A stretch of DNA of 64,000 bases, from NCBI GenBank assembly GCA_964581105.1, contig CAZOMB010000001.1, positions 62,001 to 126,000 on the forward strand, written 5' to 3'. The notes beneath the pieces are model-generated. The model was given only the letters and a program-made list of their open reading frames with translations. It had not been told where the DNA came from and searched no databases. Both the position numbers and the translations under genes were made by a program. This stretch comes from UBA10161 sp964581105. Its GTDB lineage: Archaea; Micrarchaeota; Micrarchaeia; Anstonellales; Anstonellaceae. Below are positions 35,901 through 43,208 of this stretch, in pieces (the first letter of the stretch is position 1; each line of letters opens with the position of its first letter).

Positions 35901-37502
35901 ATGGGCATAAACAGCGCATGGAAATCAACCTGCAAGGTTCTCCTGAAAGAGGAGATTGGCGACCTCAAGGGCTATGAGTATTACCTGAAAAAATTTATGG
36001 GCCCTGTGAGCGCAAAAAGAAAGTCAGTGCTGTCAGGAAAACAAGTGACAACTGCTGATGATGATTTTGGGCTGCCAACCAGGTTTATCTCAAATTCAGA
36101 GAGGGAGCAATATGCTAAGCTGTACTCAAAGCCTTTTGACATCAACAGGATAAAAGACATTGACTCTGCCATCCAGGAGCTTGAAGAGCGCTTCATTTAC
36201 TCAGGAGACATTGTGCTTGGAAAGTCAGTGGCTGTTGAAAACTGCCAAAGGTGCACAGATGTTTCAGATACTTATTGGTCACAGGATGTTTCTGACAGCA
36301 GGAATATTGCCTATTGCTCAATGCTGCGCTATTCAACTTTTGTTTTCGGGTCAGACTGCACAGGGGAAATAGATTTTGTTATCAAGAATTTCCAGGGCTG
36401 GAAGAGCAGAAGGCTTATGGAAACAACAAATACCCAGTACTGCTCAGATGTTTACTTTAGCGCAAACATGAGGTACTCTGCAGAGTGCATGTTCTGCTTT
36501 AATCAGGAAGGAAAAAGAAATATGATAGGGAATTTGCAGCTTGGCAAAGATGAATATTCTAAGCTCAAGCAAAAGCTGGTTGAAGATATTAGAGGAGAGC
36601 TTGGGTCAAAAAAAGATATTGTGTCAATAAATGAGCTTCTTGGCGCGCCTCCAAGGGCAGGCAAATGCGAAAAAAGGCCTGCAACCTGGGATGTTGGTGG
36701 AAAAAAACATTTTGCAAGTGATTGCCCGCAAGAGCTGGACAAGGCATTTGCTTCTGCCTGCTCAGTGCTTTTTGGAAGAAAGCTATCAGGAAAAATGACT
36801 GATTATGAGAAATGGCTCATGAAAAATGTGCGTGCGCCGCCTAAGTCAAAAAGTAAGTTATCAGGAAAAAGCCTTTACATTTTGCCAATCCTGTTCAATG
36901 AGCCTGTGAGAGACACGCACATAAGCCTTGAGGAGGCAAGGCAGGCGTCACGACTTCATATTTCTGAAGAGGATGCACAAAAGCTGTGCATCTCAAATGC
37001 AAAGCAAATACTAAAGCCAGTTGCACTTTTCACGTCAGATGTAAAGCTGGGGGAAAATGTCCAGGTAAAAGACACTGTGAGCTTTGCTGATTCAATAAAT
37101 ATTTTTGGCAGCTCAACAATGTATGGCTCAAAAAACTGCGCATATGGCTGCTGGGTGTCGCACAATGCTGAAAATATGTTTGGCTGCGACCACACCTTTT
37201 ACTCAAAATTCTGCATTCATGCATACAGGTCCCTAAAGCTTGTAAGATGCTTTGAAATCAGCGACTCAAAGGACTGCTCTGACTGCTTTTTTTGCCACAA
37301 CTGCGAAAACTGCCATGAATGCATGTTCTGCTTCAACGTGAAATCAAAGCGCTATGCAATAGGCAATGTTGAGGTGGGAAGGGAAAAATATTCCAAAATC
37401 AAGAAGATGCTGCAGCAGGAGATTGCAAAAAGGCTTGAAGAAAAAAAGGAAATTGGCATTGGAATTTACAATATAGGGTGTCAAATCAAGGGAAAAAAGT
37501 GA
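35901..37502 (+). CDS. Cys-rich solenoid-like protein, paralogue 3 (upstream of ftsZ2)
   Basis: 533 residues, two halves as in the other paralogues: INSAWKSTCKVLLKEEIGDL, SGKQV, IKDIDSAIQELEERFIYSGD, then Cys-rich short repeats ending CMFCFNQEGKRNMIGN. The second half is SACSVLFGRKLSGKMTDYE and SGKSL, then repeats with DCSDCFFCHNCENCHECMF and CFNVKSKRYAIGN. The end IGIGIYNIGC is shared with the split pair at 42440. GAGGGAG lies before the ATG, and a TATA-like ATTATAAATA is about 65 nt upstream. ftsZ2 follows 167 nt downstream on the same strand. Confidence 0.82.
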   Translation: MGINSAWKSTCKVLLKEEIGDLKGYEYYLKKFMGPVSAKRKSVLSGKQVTTADDDFGLPTRFISNSEREQYAKLYSKPFDINRIKDIDSAIQELEERFIYSGDIVLGKSVAVENCQRCTDVSDTYWSQDVSDSRNIAYCSMLRYSTFVFGSDCTGEIDFVIKNFQGWKSRRLMETTNTQYCSDVYFSANMRYSAECMFCFNQEGKRNMIGNLQLGKDEYSKLKQKLVEDIRGELGSKKDIVSINELLGAPPRAGKCEKRPATWDVGGKKHFASDCPQELDKAFASACSVLFGRKLSGKMTDYEKWLMKNVRAPPKSKSKLSGKSLYILPILFNEPVRDTHISLEEARQASRLHISEEDAQKLCISNAKQILKPVALFTSDVKLGENVQVKDTVSFADSINIFGSSTMYGSKNCAYGCWVSHNAENMFGCDHTFYSKFCIHAYRSLKLVRCFEISDSKDCSDCFFCHNCENCHECMFCFNVKSKRYAIGNVEVGREKYSKIKKMLQQEIAKRLEEKKEIGIGIYNIGCQIKGKK

Positions 37503-37510
37503 ATTCCTAC

Positions 37511-37574
37511 GAACGCGCGCGCGTGCGCATTTAGGAAATCTATTTAAATGTGCTTGCAGTAGTAAATGCGGCGA
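37511..37574 (+). promoter_or_regulatory. ftsZ2 promoter with motif shared with ftsZ1
   Basis: GAACGCGCGCGCGTGCGC (37511-37528) is followed by a TATA box TATTTAAA (37541). TTGCAGTA begins 13 nt after the start of the box and GGCGA 29 nt after it, exactly as at ftsZ1. Transcription would begin near 37567, leaving a leader of about 100 nt. Confidence 0.65.
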
Positions 37575-37579
37575 CCAAG

Positions 37580-37606
37580 ATGGAATGCTTTGTAACGTCT
37601 GAGTAA
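37580..37606 (+). CDS. Upstream ORF 1 in the ftsZ2 leader
   Basis: ATG to TAA, 8 codons (MECFVTSE). Its ATG occupies the same position relative to the shared promoter blocks as the true start codon of ftsZ1, so it may be the remnant of an ancestral start. It would be close to leaderless. Whether it is translated cannot be seen. Confidence 0.35.
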   Translation: MECFVTSE

Positions 37607-37608
37607 TA

Positions 37609-37677
37609 ATGCAAGGCGTTAGCGGAAGCATCATCCAGGTTACAAAACAAAAGATGGGGGTTGGGCTATATGTTTGA
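37609..37677 (+). CDS. Upstream ORF 2 overlapping the ftsZ2 start
   Basis: 22 codons starting two nt after upstream ORF 1 ends and stopping 8 nt inside ftsZ2 in another frame. If translated, it would feed ribosomes onto, or block, the ftsZ2 start at 37670. No Shine-Dalgarno is evident. Confidence 0.3.
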   Translation: MQGVSGSIIQVTKQKMGVGLYV

Positions 37678-38716
37678 AAGCGTATCTTCGGAAAAAAAGG
37701 AAACAGAAACACTCATGAGCAATGAGGAGGTAAGAATAGCTGTAATTGGAGTCGGCGGAGCGGGCTGTAACACTGTTGGAAGGATGATGAGAAGCGGGAT
37801 AAAAAGTGCCCAGACAATCGCTGTTAATACTGACCAGCTTCATTTGAAAGTCACAAATGCGCACAAAAGGGTTTTGATTGGCTCAAATATCACAAAAGGG
37901 CTTGGGGCAGGAGGATTTCCTGAGGTTGCCACAAAATGCGCTGAAATGAGCAAAGGAAAACTTACAGAAGTAATTGGCCCCCGTGAACTTGTTTTCATTG
38001 CAGCAGGAATGGGAGGAGGCACTGGAACCGGAGCAGCACCTGTAATTGCAGAGGTTGCAAAAAACCAGGGAGCAACAGTTGTTTCTGTTGTTACAATCCC
38101 ATTCAGGCTTGAAAGGGCAAGAGTGCAAAAGGCAAAATGGGGCCTTGAAAGGCTTGCAGCAGTTTCAGACACTGTTATAGTGATTGAAAATGACAGGCTT
38201 GTGAATTATGTGCCTAACCTTCCTATCAATGATGCATTTAACCTGGCAGACGCAATCACTGGCAAGGCAATTACAGGGATTGCTGACACCATAATGTTCC
38301 CGTCACTTATGAACATTGACTTTGCAGATGTTAAATCTGTGATGGACAATGGGGGCTTTGCCTTGATTTCAATGGGTGAGGGCAGAGGGCCTGACAGGAT
38401 TGAGCAGGTTGCAAGAAGCACTCTTGAAAACCCTCTGCTTGATGTTTCTGCTGAAGGCGCAAAAGGGGCATTGCTTCACATTGGAGGAGGCCCGCAGCTT
38501 ACCCTTGGAGAGGGAATTGACATTGGAGAGAAGATTTCAGAGAGCTTTGACCTGAATGCTGACGTAAAAATAGGCGCAAGGCTTGACCCAACCCTTGGAG
38601 ACGGGCTTTCAGTAACTGCAATAGTAACTGGCATACACAACCCATATGCACAAGGGACAGCAAAAGCAGACAAGCAAGCCGAAAAAGTCGTGGAAATGGA
38701 TGTAATCAACTTCTGA
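37670..38716 (+). CDS. ftsZ2: Cell division GTPase FtsZ (FtsZ2-like)
   Basis: A second FtsZ of about 348 residues with intact VIGVGGAGCNT, GMGGGTGTGAAP and the T7 loop NIDFADVKSVM. Differences from the first copy, such as RARVQKAKWGLERL and PLLDVSAEGAKGALLHIGGG, fit the archaeal FtsZ2 branch. Archaea with two FtsZ proteins use both in the ring with distinct roles (known from Haloferax). GGGGGTT precedes the ATG at 37670. Its promoter matches that of ftsZ1, but it has a long leader. Confidence 0.95.
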   Translation: MFESVSSEKKETETLMSNEEVRIAVIGVGGAGCNTVGRMMRSGIKSAQTIAVNTDQLHLKVTNAHKRVLIGSNITKGLGAGGFPEVATKCAEMSKGKLTEVIGPRELVFIAAGMGGGTGTGAAPVIAEVAKNQGATVVSVVTIPFRLERARVQKAKWGLERLAAVSDTVIVIENDRLVNYVPNLPINDAFNLADAITGKAITGIADTIMFPSLMNIDFADVKSVMDNGGFALISMGEGRGPDRIEQVARSTLENPLLDVSAEGAKGALLHIGGGPQLTLGEGIDIGEKISESFDLNADVKIGARLDPTLGDGLSVTAIVTGIHNPYAQGTAKADKQAEKVVEMDVINF

Positions 38717-38758
38717 TTCCACTTTCTTTTTCTTTATTTTTTCCATCAAAAAGGATAG

Positions 38759-38890
38759 TGGACTGAGGGGGATTTTCAGTCCTTTTTCCAGTTTTTGGTG
38801 AAGCTTTTTGCGCCAAAGGCGGAAAAAGGTTCTTTGAACCCCCGGCCTCGTCGTTGCGAACGACGCGCTCTACCGCTGAGCTATCAGCCC
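38759..38890 (-). tRNA. tRNA-Ala(CGC) with T-loop intron
   Basis: Acceptor GGGCTGA/TCAGTCC with A73, D-arm GCTCAGCGGTAGAGC, anticodon arm CGTCG-TTCGCAA-CGACG (anticodon CGC) and T-arm GGGGG-TTCAAA, intron 38773-38832, T-CCCCC. The BHB helix is TTCA/TGAA with bulges AAG and AAT. There is no anticodon-loop intron. Lies between ftsZ2 (convergent) and dph6 (divergent). Confidence 0.93.
38773..38832 (-). repeat. T-loop intron family copy (tRNA-Ala)
   Basis: 60 nt: AACCTTTTTCCGCC, a TTTGGCGC hairpin, then AAAAAGCTTCACCAAAAA and GGAAAAAGGACTGAAAA. CCTTTTTCC pairs with GGAAAAAGG. The GGCGCAAAAAGC variant matches the anticodon-loop intron of tRNA-Ser(GGA). Confidence 0.8.
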
Positions 38891-38953
38891 GTGAATTTGA
38901 AATTTGCTTGAAGAGTTTAAAAAGCACTTCCTCTCTAATAATATCGTGTTCAC

Positions 38954-39598
38954 ATGAAAGTCGCTGTTTTGTTTTCAGGGGGCAAGGACTCTGTTTTTGC
39001 TGCGTTTTGCTGCCTTTTTTCTGGCTGGGAGCCAATTCTTCTTACTATTGAGCCTGAAAAGCACTCAACTATGTTCCATCATCCTAATGTAAAATGGTGC
39101 AAAAACCAGGCAAAAGCCATGAAACTTCCAATAGTCAGCATAAAGGCTGATGGAAAAGGGGAAGAAAAAGAGCTTCTTGCAATGAAAAATGCCCTCAAGA
39201 AACTGAAAGTACAGGGAGTTGTGTCAGGGGCAATTGAAAGTGAGTACCAAAAGCAGAGGATTGGCAAAGTGGCGCATGAGCTTGGCATAACAAGCTTTTG
39301 CCCTGTCTGGAGGACTGGCAAAGCTTTGCTTGAAGAGCAGTGCAAATACTTTGAAACTTATTTGGTTTCTGTTGCTGCACAAGGGCTTGGCAAAGGGATG
39401 CTTACTAAGAGGTTTGATGCTGACTTTGTTGAGAAGCTTGGGAAACTAAAGCCTCAGGTCGCAAAAAACCTTGAAGGGGGGGAAGGCGAGACATTTGTTG
39501 CAAATGCCCCATTCTTCAAAAAAAGGCTGAAAATAAAAAAATGGAAAACCTCGTTTGACGGCTCTCAGGGGGCTGCAGAAATTTCCAAATTAACCTGA
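38954..39598 (+). CDS. dph6: Diphthine-ammonia ligase (Dph6)
   Basis: 214 residues of the ATP-pyrophosphatase superfamily. LFSGGKDSVFA is the P-loop, and EGGEGETFVANAPFF is the conserved C-terminal motif of the diphthamide enzyme. It amidates diphthine on translation elongation factor 2, the last step in making diphthamide. The size and motifs match archaeal Dph6. Its 3' end overlaps the convergent gene by 9 nt. Confidence 0.92.
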   Translation: MKVAVLFSGGKDSVFAAFCCLFSGWEPILLTIEPEKHSTMFHHPNVKWCKNQAKAMKLPIVSIKADGKGEEKELLAMKNALKKLKVQGVVSGAIESEYQKQRIGKVAHELGITSFCPVWRTGKALLEEQCKYFETYLVSVAAQGLGKGMLTKRFDADFVEKLGKLKPQVAKNLEGGEGETFVANAPFFKKRLKIKKWKTSFDGSQGAAEISKLT

Positions 39599-40234
39599 TT
39601 TTCCTGCTATTGACTCAAGCTTGTCTATTATCCCATTAAGCTCCTGGCCATATGCTGCTCTTACGCTTATTGATGAGGAAAATATTGCCTCTACTGGGAG
39701 CTCCTTTTTCAAATGAATTGTATTGTCGCCAAATGCTGTTTCGCTTGATATTGGTATTGTTGCCTTTATCGGCACGTTTTCATCAAGGAAAAAGGAAACA
39801 GGCTGGCCAGTGCTGCTTATGCCGACAACCTGTGCGTCAACTGGTATTACAAAGTCTAAAGGCAAATCAAATGTTTTTGGGAAAAGGTCCTTTATTGGGT
39901 ATTGCCTGTCAAGAACAATTGTTGTTTGCACTGGGGCAGACATTGTTATATCCCTGTCCTGCAGGGCCTTGAGGTCTTCTGCTATGCCAAGAAGCTTTTC
40001 TTTTTGCGACTCTGAAAGCTGCTTGTCTGCAAAAAATGCCCCATAAAAGCTGGCAAGTGCAATGACAAGCGCAATTGCTGCCAAAAGAAGCGGAAGGTTG
40101 CTTTCTGCAGGAAACTGCATCCTTTGTTGTGGTTGTGGGCTTTTCTGCCCGCCTGCAGGCGGAGAATAAGAATAAGGCTTGCTCTCTGCTTTCCCTGTGT
40201 TGCTTGAAAATCTGCTTGGAAGGGTTGAAACCAT
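39590..40234 (-). CDS. Single-pass membrane protein, unknown
   Basis: About 214 residues: a Ser/Pro/Gln-rich cytoplasmic or disordered N-terminus, one membrane helix (LLLAAIALVIALASFYGAFF, residues ~50-70) and a beta-rich C-terminal domain (TTIVLDRQYPIKDLFPKTFD, VPIKATIPISSETAFGD). It resembles a membrane-anchored extracellular domain of unknown role. GGTGG precedes the ATG at 40234, preferred to 40246. Confidence 0.7.
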   Translation of the reverse strand: MVSTLPSRFSSNTGKAESKPYSYSPPAGGQKSPQPQQRMQFPAESNLPLLLAAIALVIALASFYGAFFADKQLSESQKEKLLGIAEDLKALQDRDITMSAPVQTTIVLDRQYPIKDLFPKTFDLPLDFVIPVDAQVVGISSTGQPVSFFLDENVPIKATIPISSETAFGDNTIHLKKELPVEAIFSSSISVRAAYGQELNGIIDKLESIAGKSG

Positions 40235-40305
40235 GAATACCACCAAGCAGATTCCTCAGGGGAGGATTATAAATGTTAAGTGAGGATTTTTTGCGAGGGG
40301 TTTGT

Positions 40306-40584
40306 ATGCCAAAAATAGTTTTCAAAAGCGACGGAAAGGAAATAGAGGTTGAAAAAGGAACGCCGCTGGTTCAGGCTGCAGAGGATGCCGGCGCAAGCAT
40401 AACATTTTCATGCAAGGCAGGTGTATGCGTTTCATGTATCATAAATGTAGTCAAAGGAATGGAAAACTTAGGGGAGAAAACCGAGAATGAAAAGGCCACT
40501 TTGGAAGGGTTTGGGGCAAAGCCAAACCAGAGGCTTGCCTGCCAGTGCACAGTGAACGGCGACGTGGAAATTGAGAATCCGTAA
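40306..40584 (+). CDS. 2Fe-2S ferredoxin
   Basis: About 92 residues with a plant-type ferredoxin fold. The cluster ligands are in SCKAGVCVSC (three Cys) and RLACQC (the fourth and an extra Cys). It transfers electrons to unidentified partners. GAGGGG precedes the ATG at 40306; an upstream in-frame start at 40273 is unlikely. No redox enzyme gene is adjacent. Confidence 0.92.
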   Translation: MPKIVFKSDGKEIEVEKGTPLVQAAEDAGASITFSCKAGVCVSCIINVVKGMENLGEKTENEKATLEGFGAKPNQRLACQCTVNGDVEIENP

Positions 40585-40608
40585 TTTTTTGCTTTTGCTT
40601 TTCTGAAC

Positions 40609-40695
40609 TGTTTTAAACTCTTCTTAGCCTAACTTCCACCATGCCGAGTTGGCAGTTATAGTGCTGAGGCACTGCCTGCCAACATCGTCAAAATT
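40609..40695 (+). promoter_or_regulatory. Duplicated 5' leader of tRNA-Ser(UGA) with upstream TATA
   Basis: The first 13 nt of the tRNA (GCCGAGTTGGCAG) also occur at 40643-40655, 53 nt upstream of the real 5' end. Then come TTATAGTGC-TGAG-GCACTGC and CTGCCAAC, so GTTGGCAG pairs with CTGCCAAC. A TATA-like GTTTTAAACTC (about 40609-40619) is spaced to start transcription at the first copy. The arrangement parallels tRNA-Ser(CGA), with compensating base changes. Confidence 0.65.
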
Positions 40696-40779
40696 GCCGA
40701 GTTGGCAGAATCCGGTATTGCGCTAGACTTGAGATCTAGTGCCCTTCGGGGCTTAGGAGTTCGAATCTCCTACTCGGCG
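40696..40779 (+). tRNA. tRNA-Ser(UGA), no intron
   Basis: Type II tRNA: acceptor GCCGAGT/ACTCGGC with G73, D-arm GCAGAATCCGGTATTGC, anticodon arm CTAGA-CTTGAGA-TCTAG (anticodon TGA), variable arm GCCCTTCGGGGC, T-arm AGGAG-TTCGAAT-CTCCT. It is the only uninterrupted tRNA gene in the window and is nearly identical in its exons to tRNA-Ser(CGA). Confidence 0.95.
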
Positions 40780-40782
40780 TTT

Positions 40783-41541
40783 TTATTTGAAAGGCTTGCT
40801 TTTCTTCCAGAATTCCTCAAAATAGGCCATAAAGCTATCTGCAACCTCCTGGCTAACTATCTCTATTGTTATTGGCTTTGAAGAAATTACGCAAATTGCT
40901 GCAGTGTCCTTGTAGCACATGTACCAGGTAGGGCTGTTCAGCTCTATTGGCATGTACCTGGCTTCATTTCCCTTGAAGCTGTTCCTGTTAACAAGCACTT
41001 TTCTCAAGGTTTTTGGATGGAAAAGCATCTTGCTTTTTATGCCTGCCTTTATTCTCCTTAAATGGTCGCGCTGCCAGTATGCATGGTGCGCCTCTGGCTG
41101 GCCATAATGAATCCCAAAGTAAACATAGGTTTCCCCCCTTTTCAGCTTCTGGTATGTGTGCTCATGGGCAGTTATCATGCCTTTCATGCCCTCATAGATT
41201 GTTACTTTGCTCCTTTCCCCTAAATTCTGCAATGCTGCAAATGAAGGCATCTGCTTTTCAAGCTCTTTGTGGCACAACACCATTTCCTGTTGCTTCTTGC
41301 CAATATAATCAAGAAGCTGGTTTGGGGCAGAAGCCTGGTAATATTTTATCTTTCTCTTTATTATGTGAGAAACAAGCCCTTTTTCTGTAAGGCGTGAAAG
41401 TATCTGGTATATTATTGAGCGGGAAACGCCTGCCTTTTGGGCTGCCTTGCCTGCTGATGAAAGGCCTGCCTCAAGCAAAGCAAGATATACTTTTGATTCG
41501 CCGCCTGTAAGCCCTGCTTTTTTGAGAAGATCTTCCCTCAT
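40783..41541 (-). CDS. TrmB-family transcription regulator
   Basis: 252 residues. Residues 1-75 are a winged helix (LLKKAGLTGGESKVYLALLE, AGVSRSIIYQILSRLTEKGL), the TrmB-type DNA-binding domain. The following segment has a coiled coil and a TrmB/PLD-like regulatory domain (KVTIYEGMKGMITAHEHTY; AICVISSKPITIEIVSQEVADSF). It is divergent from the split Cys-rich gene pair with 113 nt between starts, making that pair its likely target. The gene ends 3 nt from tRNA-Ser(UGA). Confidence 0.85.
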   Translation of the reverse strand: MREDLLKKAGLTGGESKVYLALLEAGLSSAGKAAQKAGVSRSIIYQILSRLTEKGLVSHIIKRKIKYYQASAPNQLLDYIGKKQQEMVLCHKELEKQMPSFAALQNLGERSKVTIYEGMKGMITAHEHTYQKLKRGETYVYFGIHYGQPEAHHAYWQRDHLRRIKAGIKSKMLFHPKTLRKVLVNRNSFKGNEARYMPIELNSPTWYMCYKDTAAICVISSKPITIEIVSQEVADSFMAYFEEFWKKSKPFK

Positions 41542-41654
41542 GAAAGTGGTTTGTCTTTAGACCTATTTAATGCTTTGCATAATGTGCACCAGTGGTGGTG
41601 TGCTATTATATAAATATAAGGCAGGTGAAATTAAGTGTTAGGAGAAGGATTTAT

Positions 41655-42443
41655 ATGGATACAACAGCAGAGAAAACCGCTGTGCTTGCAGCCCTTGAAA
41701 GAGCATGGGCAGGCACTTGCAGGGTTGTGCTCATGGGAGAGGTTGGGCCATTGATGGAATTTGAGCCTTACTTAACTAGGAGGAAGGAGAAGTGCAGGCT
41801 TGAAAAGTCATTAATATCTGGAAAGCGGGTTGCAGTGATTGGCACTTACCCAAAAGGAAGCAGATTCATATCTGACAAAGAGGCTAAACAATACCTGGAA
41901 AAAACCAAGGGCATGAAGCTGGACATAAATTCAGTAAAAGACATTGACTCTGCTATTGGAGCATTCTCAGAAATTGCAGCATATGCAGGAGATGTAGTGC
42001 TTGGAAGGTCATACGGGGTTTTGGAATCAACAAAAGTTGTTGAGTCAAGCTATGTGTTTAGCTCATCTGATGCGATTTACAGCAAGTTCATAGCATTCAC
42101 GCAAATAGCCAAATACTCTGAAAATGTTTTTGGATGCATAAGCGCTGGAAAAAACTCCCGCTTTGCAATAGCCTGCGCAGAGTCTTATGAGTCTGCACGA
42201 ACATTTGAGTGCTTTTATGTGTACCATGCTTCAGACTGCGTTTACAGTGCAAACGTTGAAAACTGCCAGGACTGCATTTTCAGCTTTAACTTAAGGGGAA
42301 AGAGGAGGTGCATTGGCAACCTTGAGCTTGCCCCTGACAAATACAGGCAGTTAAAGGAAAAGCTGCTCTCAGAGGCAAGGCAAATGCTGTCGGAAAAGAA
42401 GAGCCTGCCATCAATATATGACATTGTGAGGGGAAAAACATGA
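41655..42443 (+). CDS. Cys-rich solenoid-like protein, N-terminal half (paralogue 4a)
   Basis: About 262 residues that match only the first half of the other paralogues: ALERAWAGTCRVVLMGEVGP, SGKRV, VKDIDSAIGAFSEIAAYAGD, VVLGRS, then Cys-rich repeats ending DCIFSFNLRGKRRCIGN and KKSLPSIYDIVRGK. GGAGAAGG lies 7 nt before the ATG at 41655, with a TATA-like TTATATAAATA further up. The stop overlaps the next start as ATGA. Fewer Cys than the other members are present in the repeats. Confidence 0.82.
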   Translation: MDTTAEKTAVLAALERAWAGTCRVVLMGEVGPLMEFEPYLTRRKEKCRLEKSLISGKRVAVIGTYPKGSRFISDKEAKQYLEKTKGMKLDINSVKDIDSAIGAFSEIAAYAGDVVLGRSYGVLESTKVVESSYVFSSSDAIYSKFIAFTQIAKYSENVFGCISAGKNSRFAIACAESYESARTFECFYVYHASDCVYSANVENCQDCIFSFNLRGKRRCIGNLELAPDKYRQLKEKLLSEARQMLSEKKSLPSIYDIVRGKT

Positions 42444-43207
42444 GGGAAATAGAAAAGAACTTTGAAACTGTGGCTTCAGTCATACTGGGAAAGCCAGTTG
42501 GCCAGCTTCAGGACTATGAAGAGTGGCTGCTTTCCTGTTCTCCAGAGGCAAGGATAGTTGAAAAAAAGTCAGTTGATAGTGGAAAAAGCGTATACTCATG
42601 CTCTGCCCCTTTCTTTTTGGACCTTGGTGACAGGGTGGTAAGGGTTGATGAAGCCCTGAAAAGAGGGCAAATGAAGCTTGGCGAAAAGGATGTCAATTCA
42701 CTTTCCATTTCCAATGCTCCAAAGCTCCTTTCAGAAATAAGCATAACAACCCCTGAGATAGTTTACGGGGAGAACTTTGGAACTGAAGAATGCTCTGCAT
42801 ATGGCCCGACTCAGCAATGCTTTAGGACAACTACATGCTGGTTTTGCAAGCACATAGCATACAGCTACTGGACAAGGACCAGCAACAACTGTTTTGGCTG
42901 CTCGCTTGTGACAGACTGTTCATTTTGCATAAAGTGCTACAACTCAACAAAGCTTTTGCGCTGCTTAGAGGTAGATACTAGCAACAGCTGTGCAGACTGC
43001 CTGTTTTGCCATAACTGCGAAAATCTTTCTAACTGCATGTTCTGCTTTAATGTGAAAAATTTGAGGTATGCTGTTGGAAATCAGGTGGTTGGGAAAGAGG
43101 AATACCTTAGGATAAGGGGCATCTTGTGCAGCAATATACTTGAAAGCCTTGAGAAAAAGAAAAAGTTTGACCTTAGCATCTACAACATTGGATGCAGGAA
43201 GAATTAG
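42440..43207 (+). CDS. Cys-rich solenoid-like protein, C-terminal half (paralogue 4b)
   Basis: 255 residues equal to the second half of the two-half paralogues: NFETVASVILGKPVGQLQDYE, SGKSV, then repeats with SNNCFGCSLVTDCSFCIKC, SCADCLFCHNCENLSNCMF and CFNVKNLRYAVGN, ending DLSIYNIGC. The ATG overlaps the stop of the first half, so the two proteins are made together and probably associate. This is a clean fission (or the unfused ancestral state) at the domain boundary. Confidence 0.82.
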   Translation: MREIEKNFETVASVILGKPVGQLQDYEEWLLSCSPEARIVEKKSVDSGKSVYSCSAPFFLDLGDRVVRVDEALKRGQMKLGEKDVNSLSISNAPKLLSEISITTPEIVYGENFGTEECSAYGPTQQCFRTTTCWFCKHIAYSYWTRTSNNCFGCSLVTDCSFCIKCYNSTKLLRCLEVDTSNSCADCLFCHNCENLSNCMFCFNVKNLRYAVGNQVVGKEEYLRIRGILCSNILESLEKKKKFDLSIYNIGCRKN

Positions 43208-43208
43208 C

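Noticed and set aside
40643..40708. Reading the duplicated tRNA-Ser leader as a D-arm intron
   Set aside because: Splicing at equivalent points of the two 13-nt copies would need a self-complementary 4-nt central helix, which the UGA copy lacks. No BHB forms that restores the tRNA. A 5' leader removed by RNase P is simpler.
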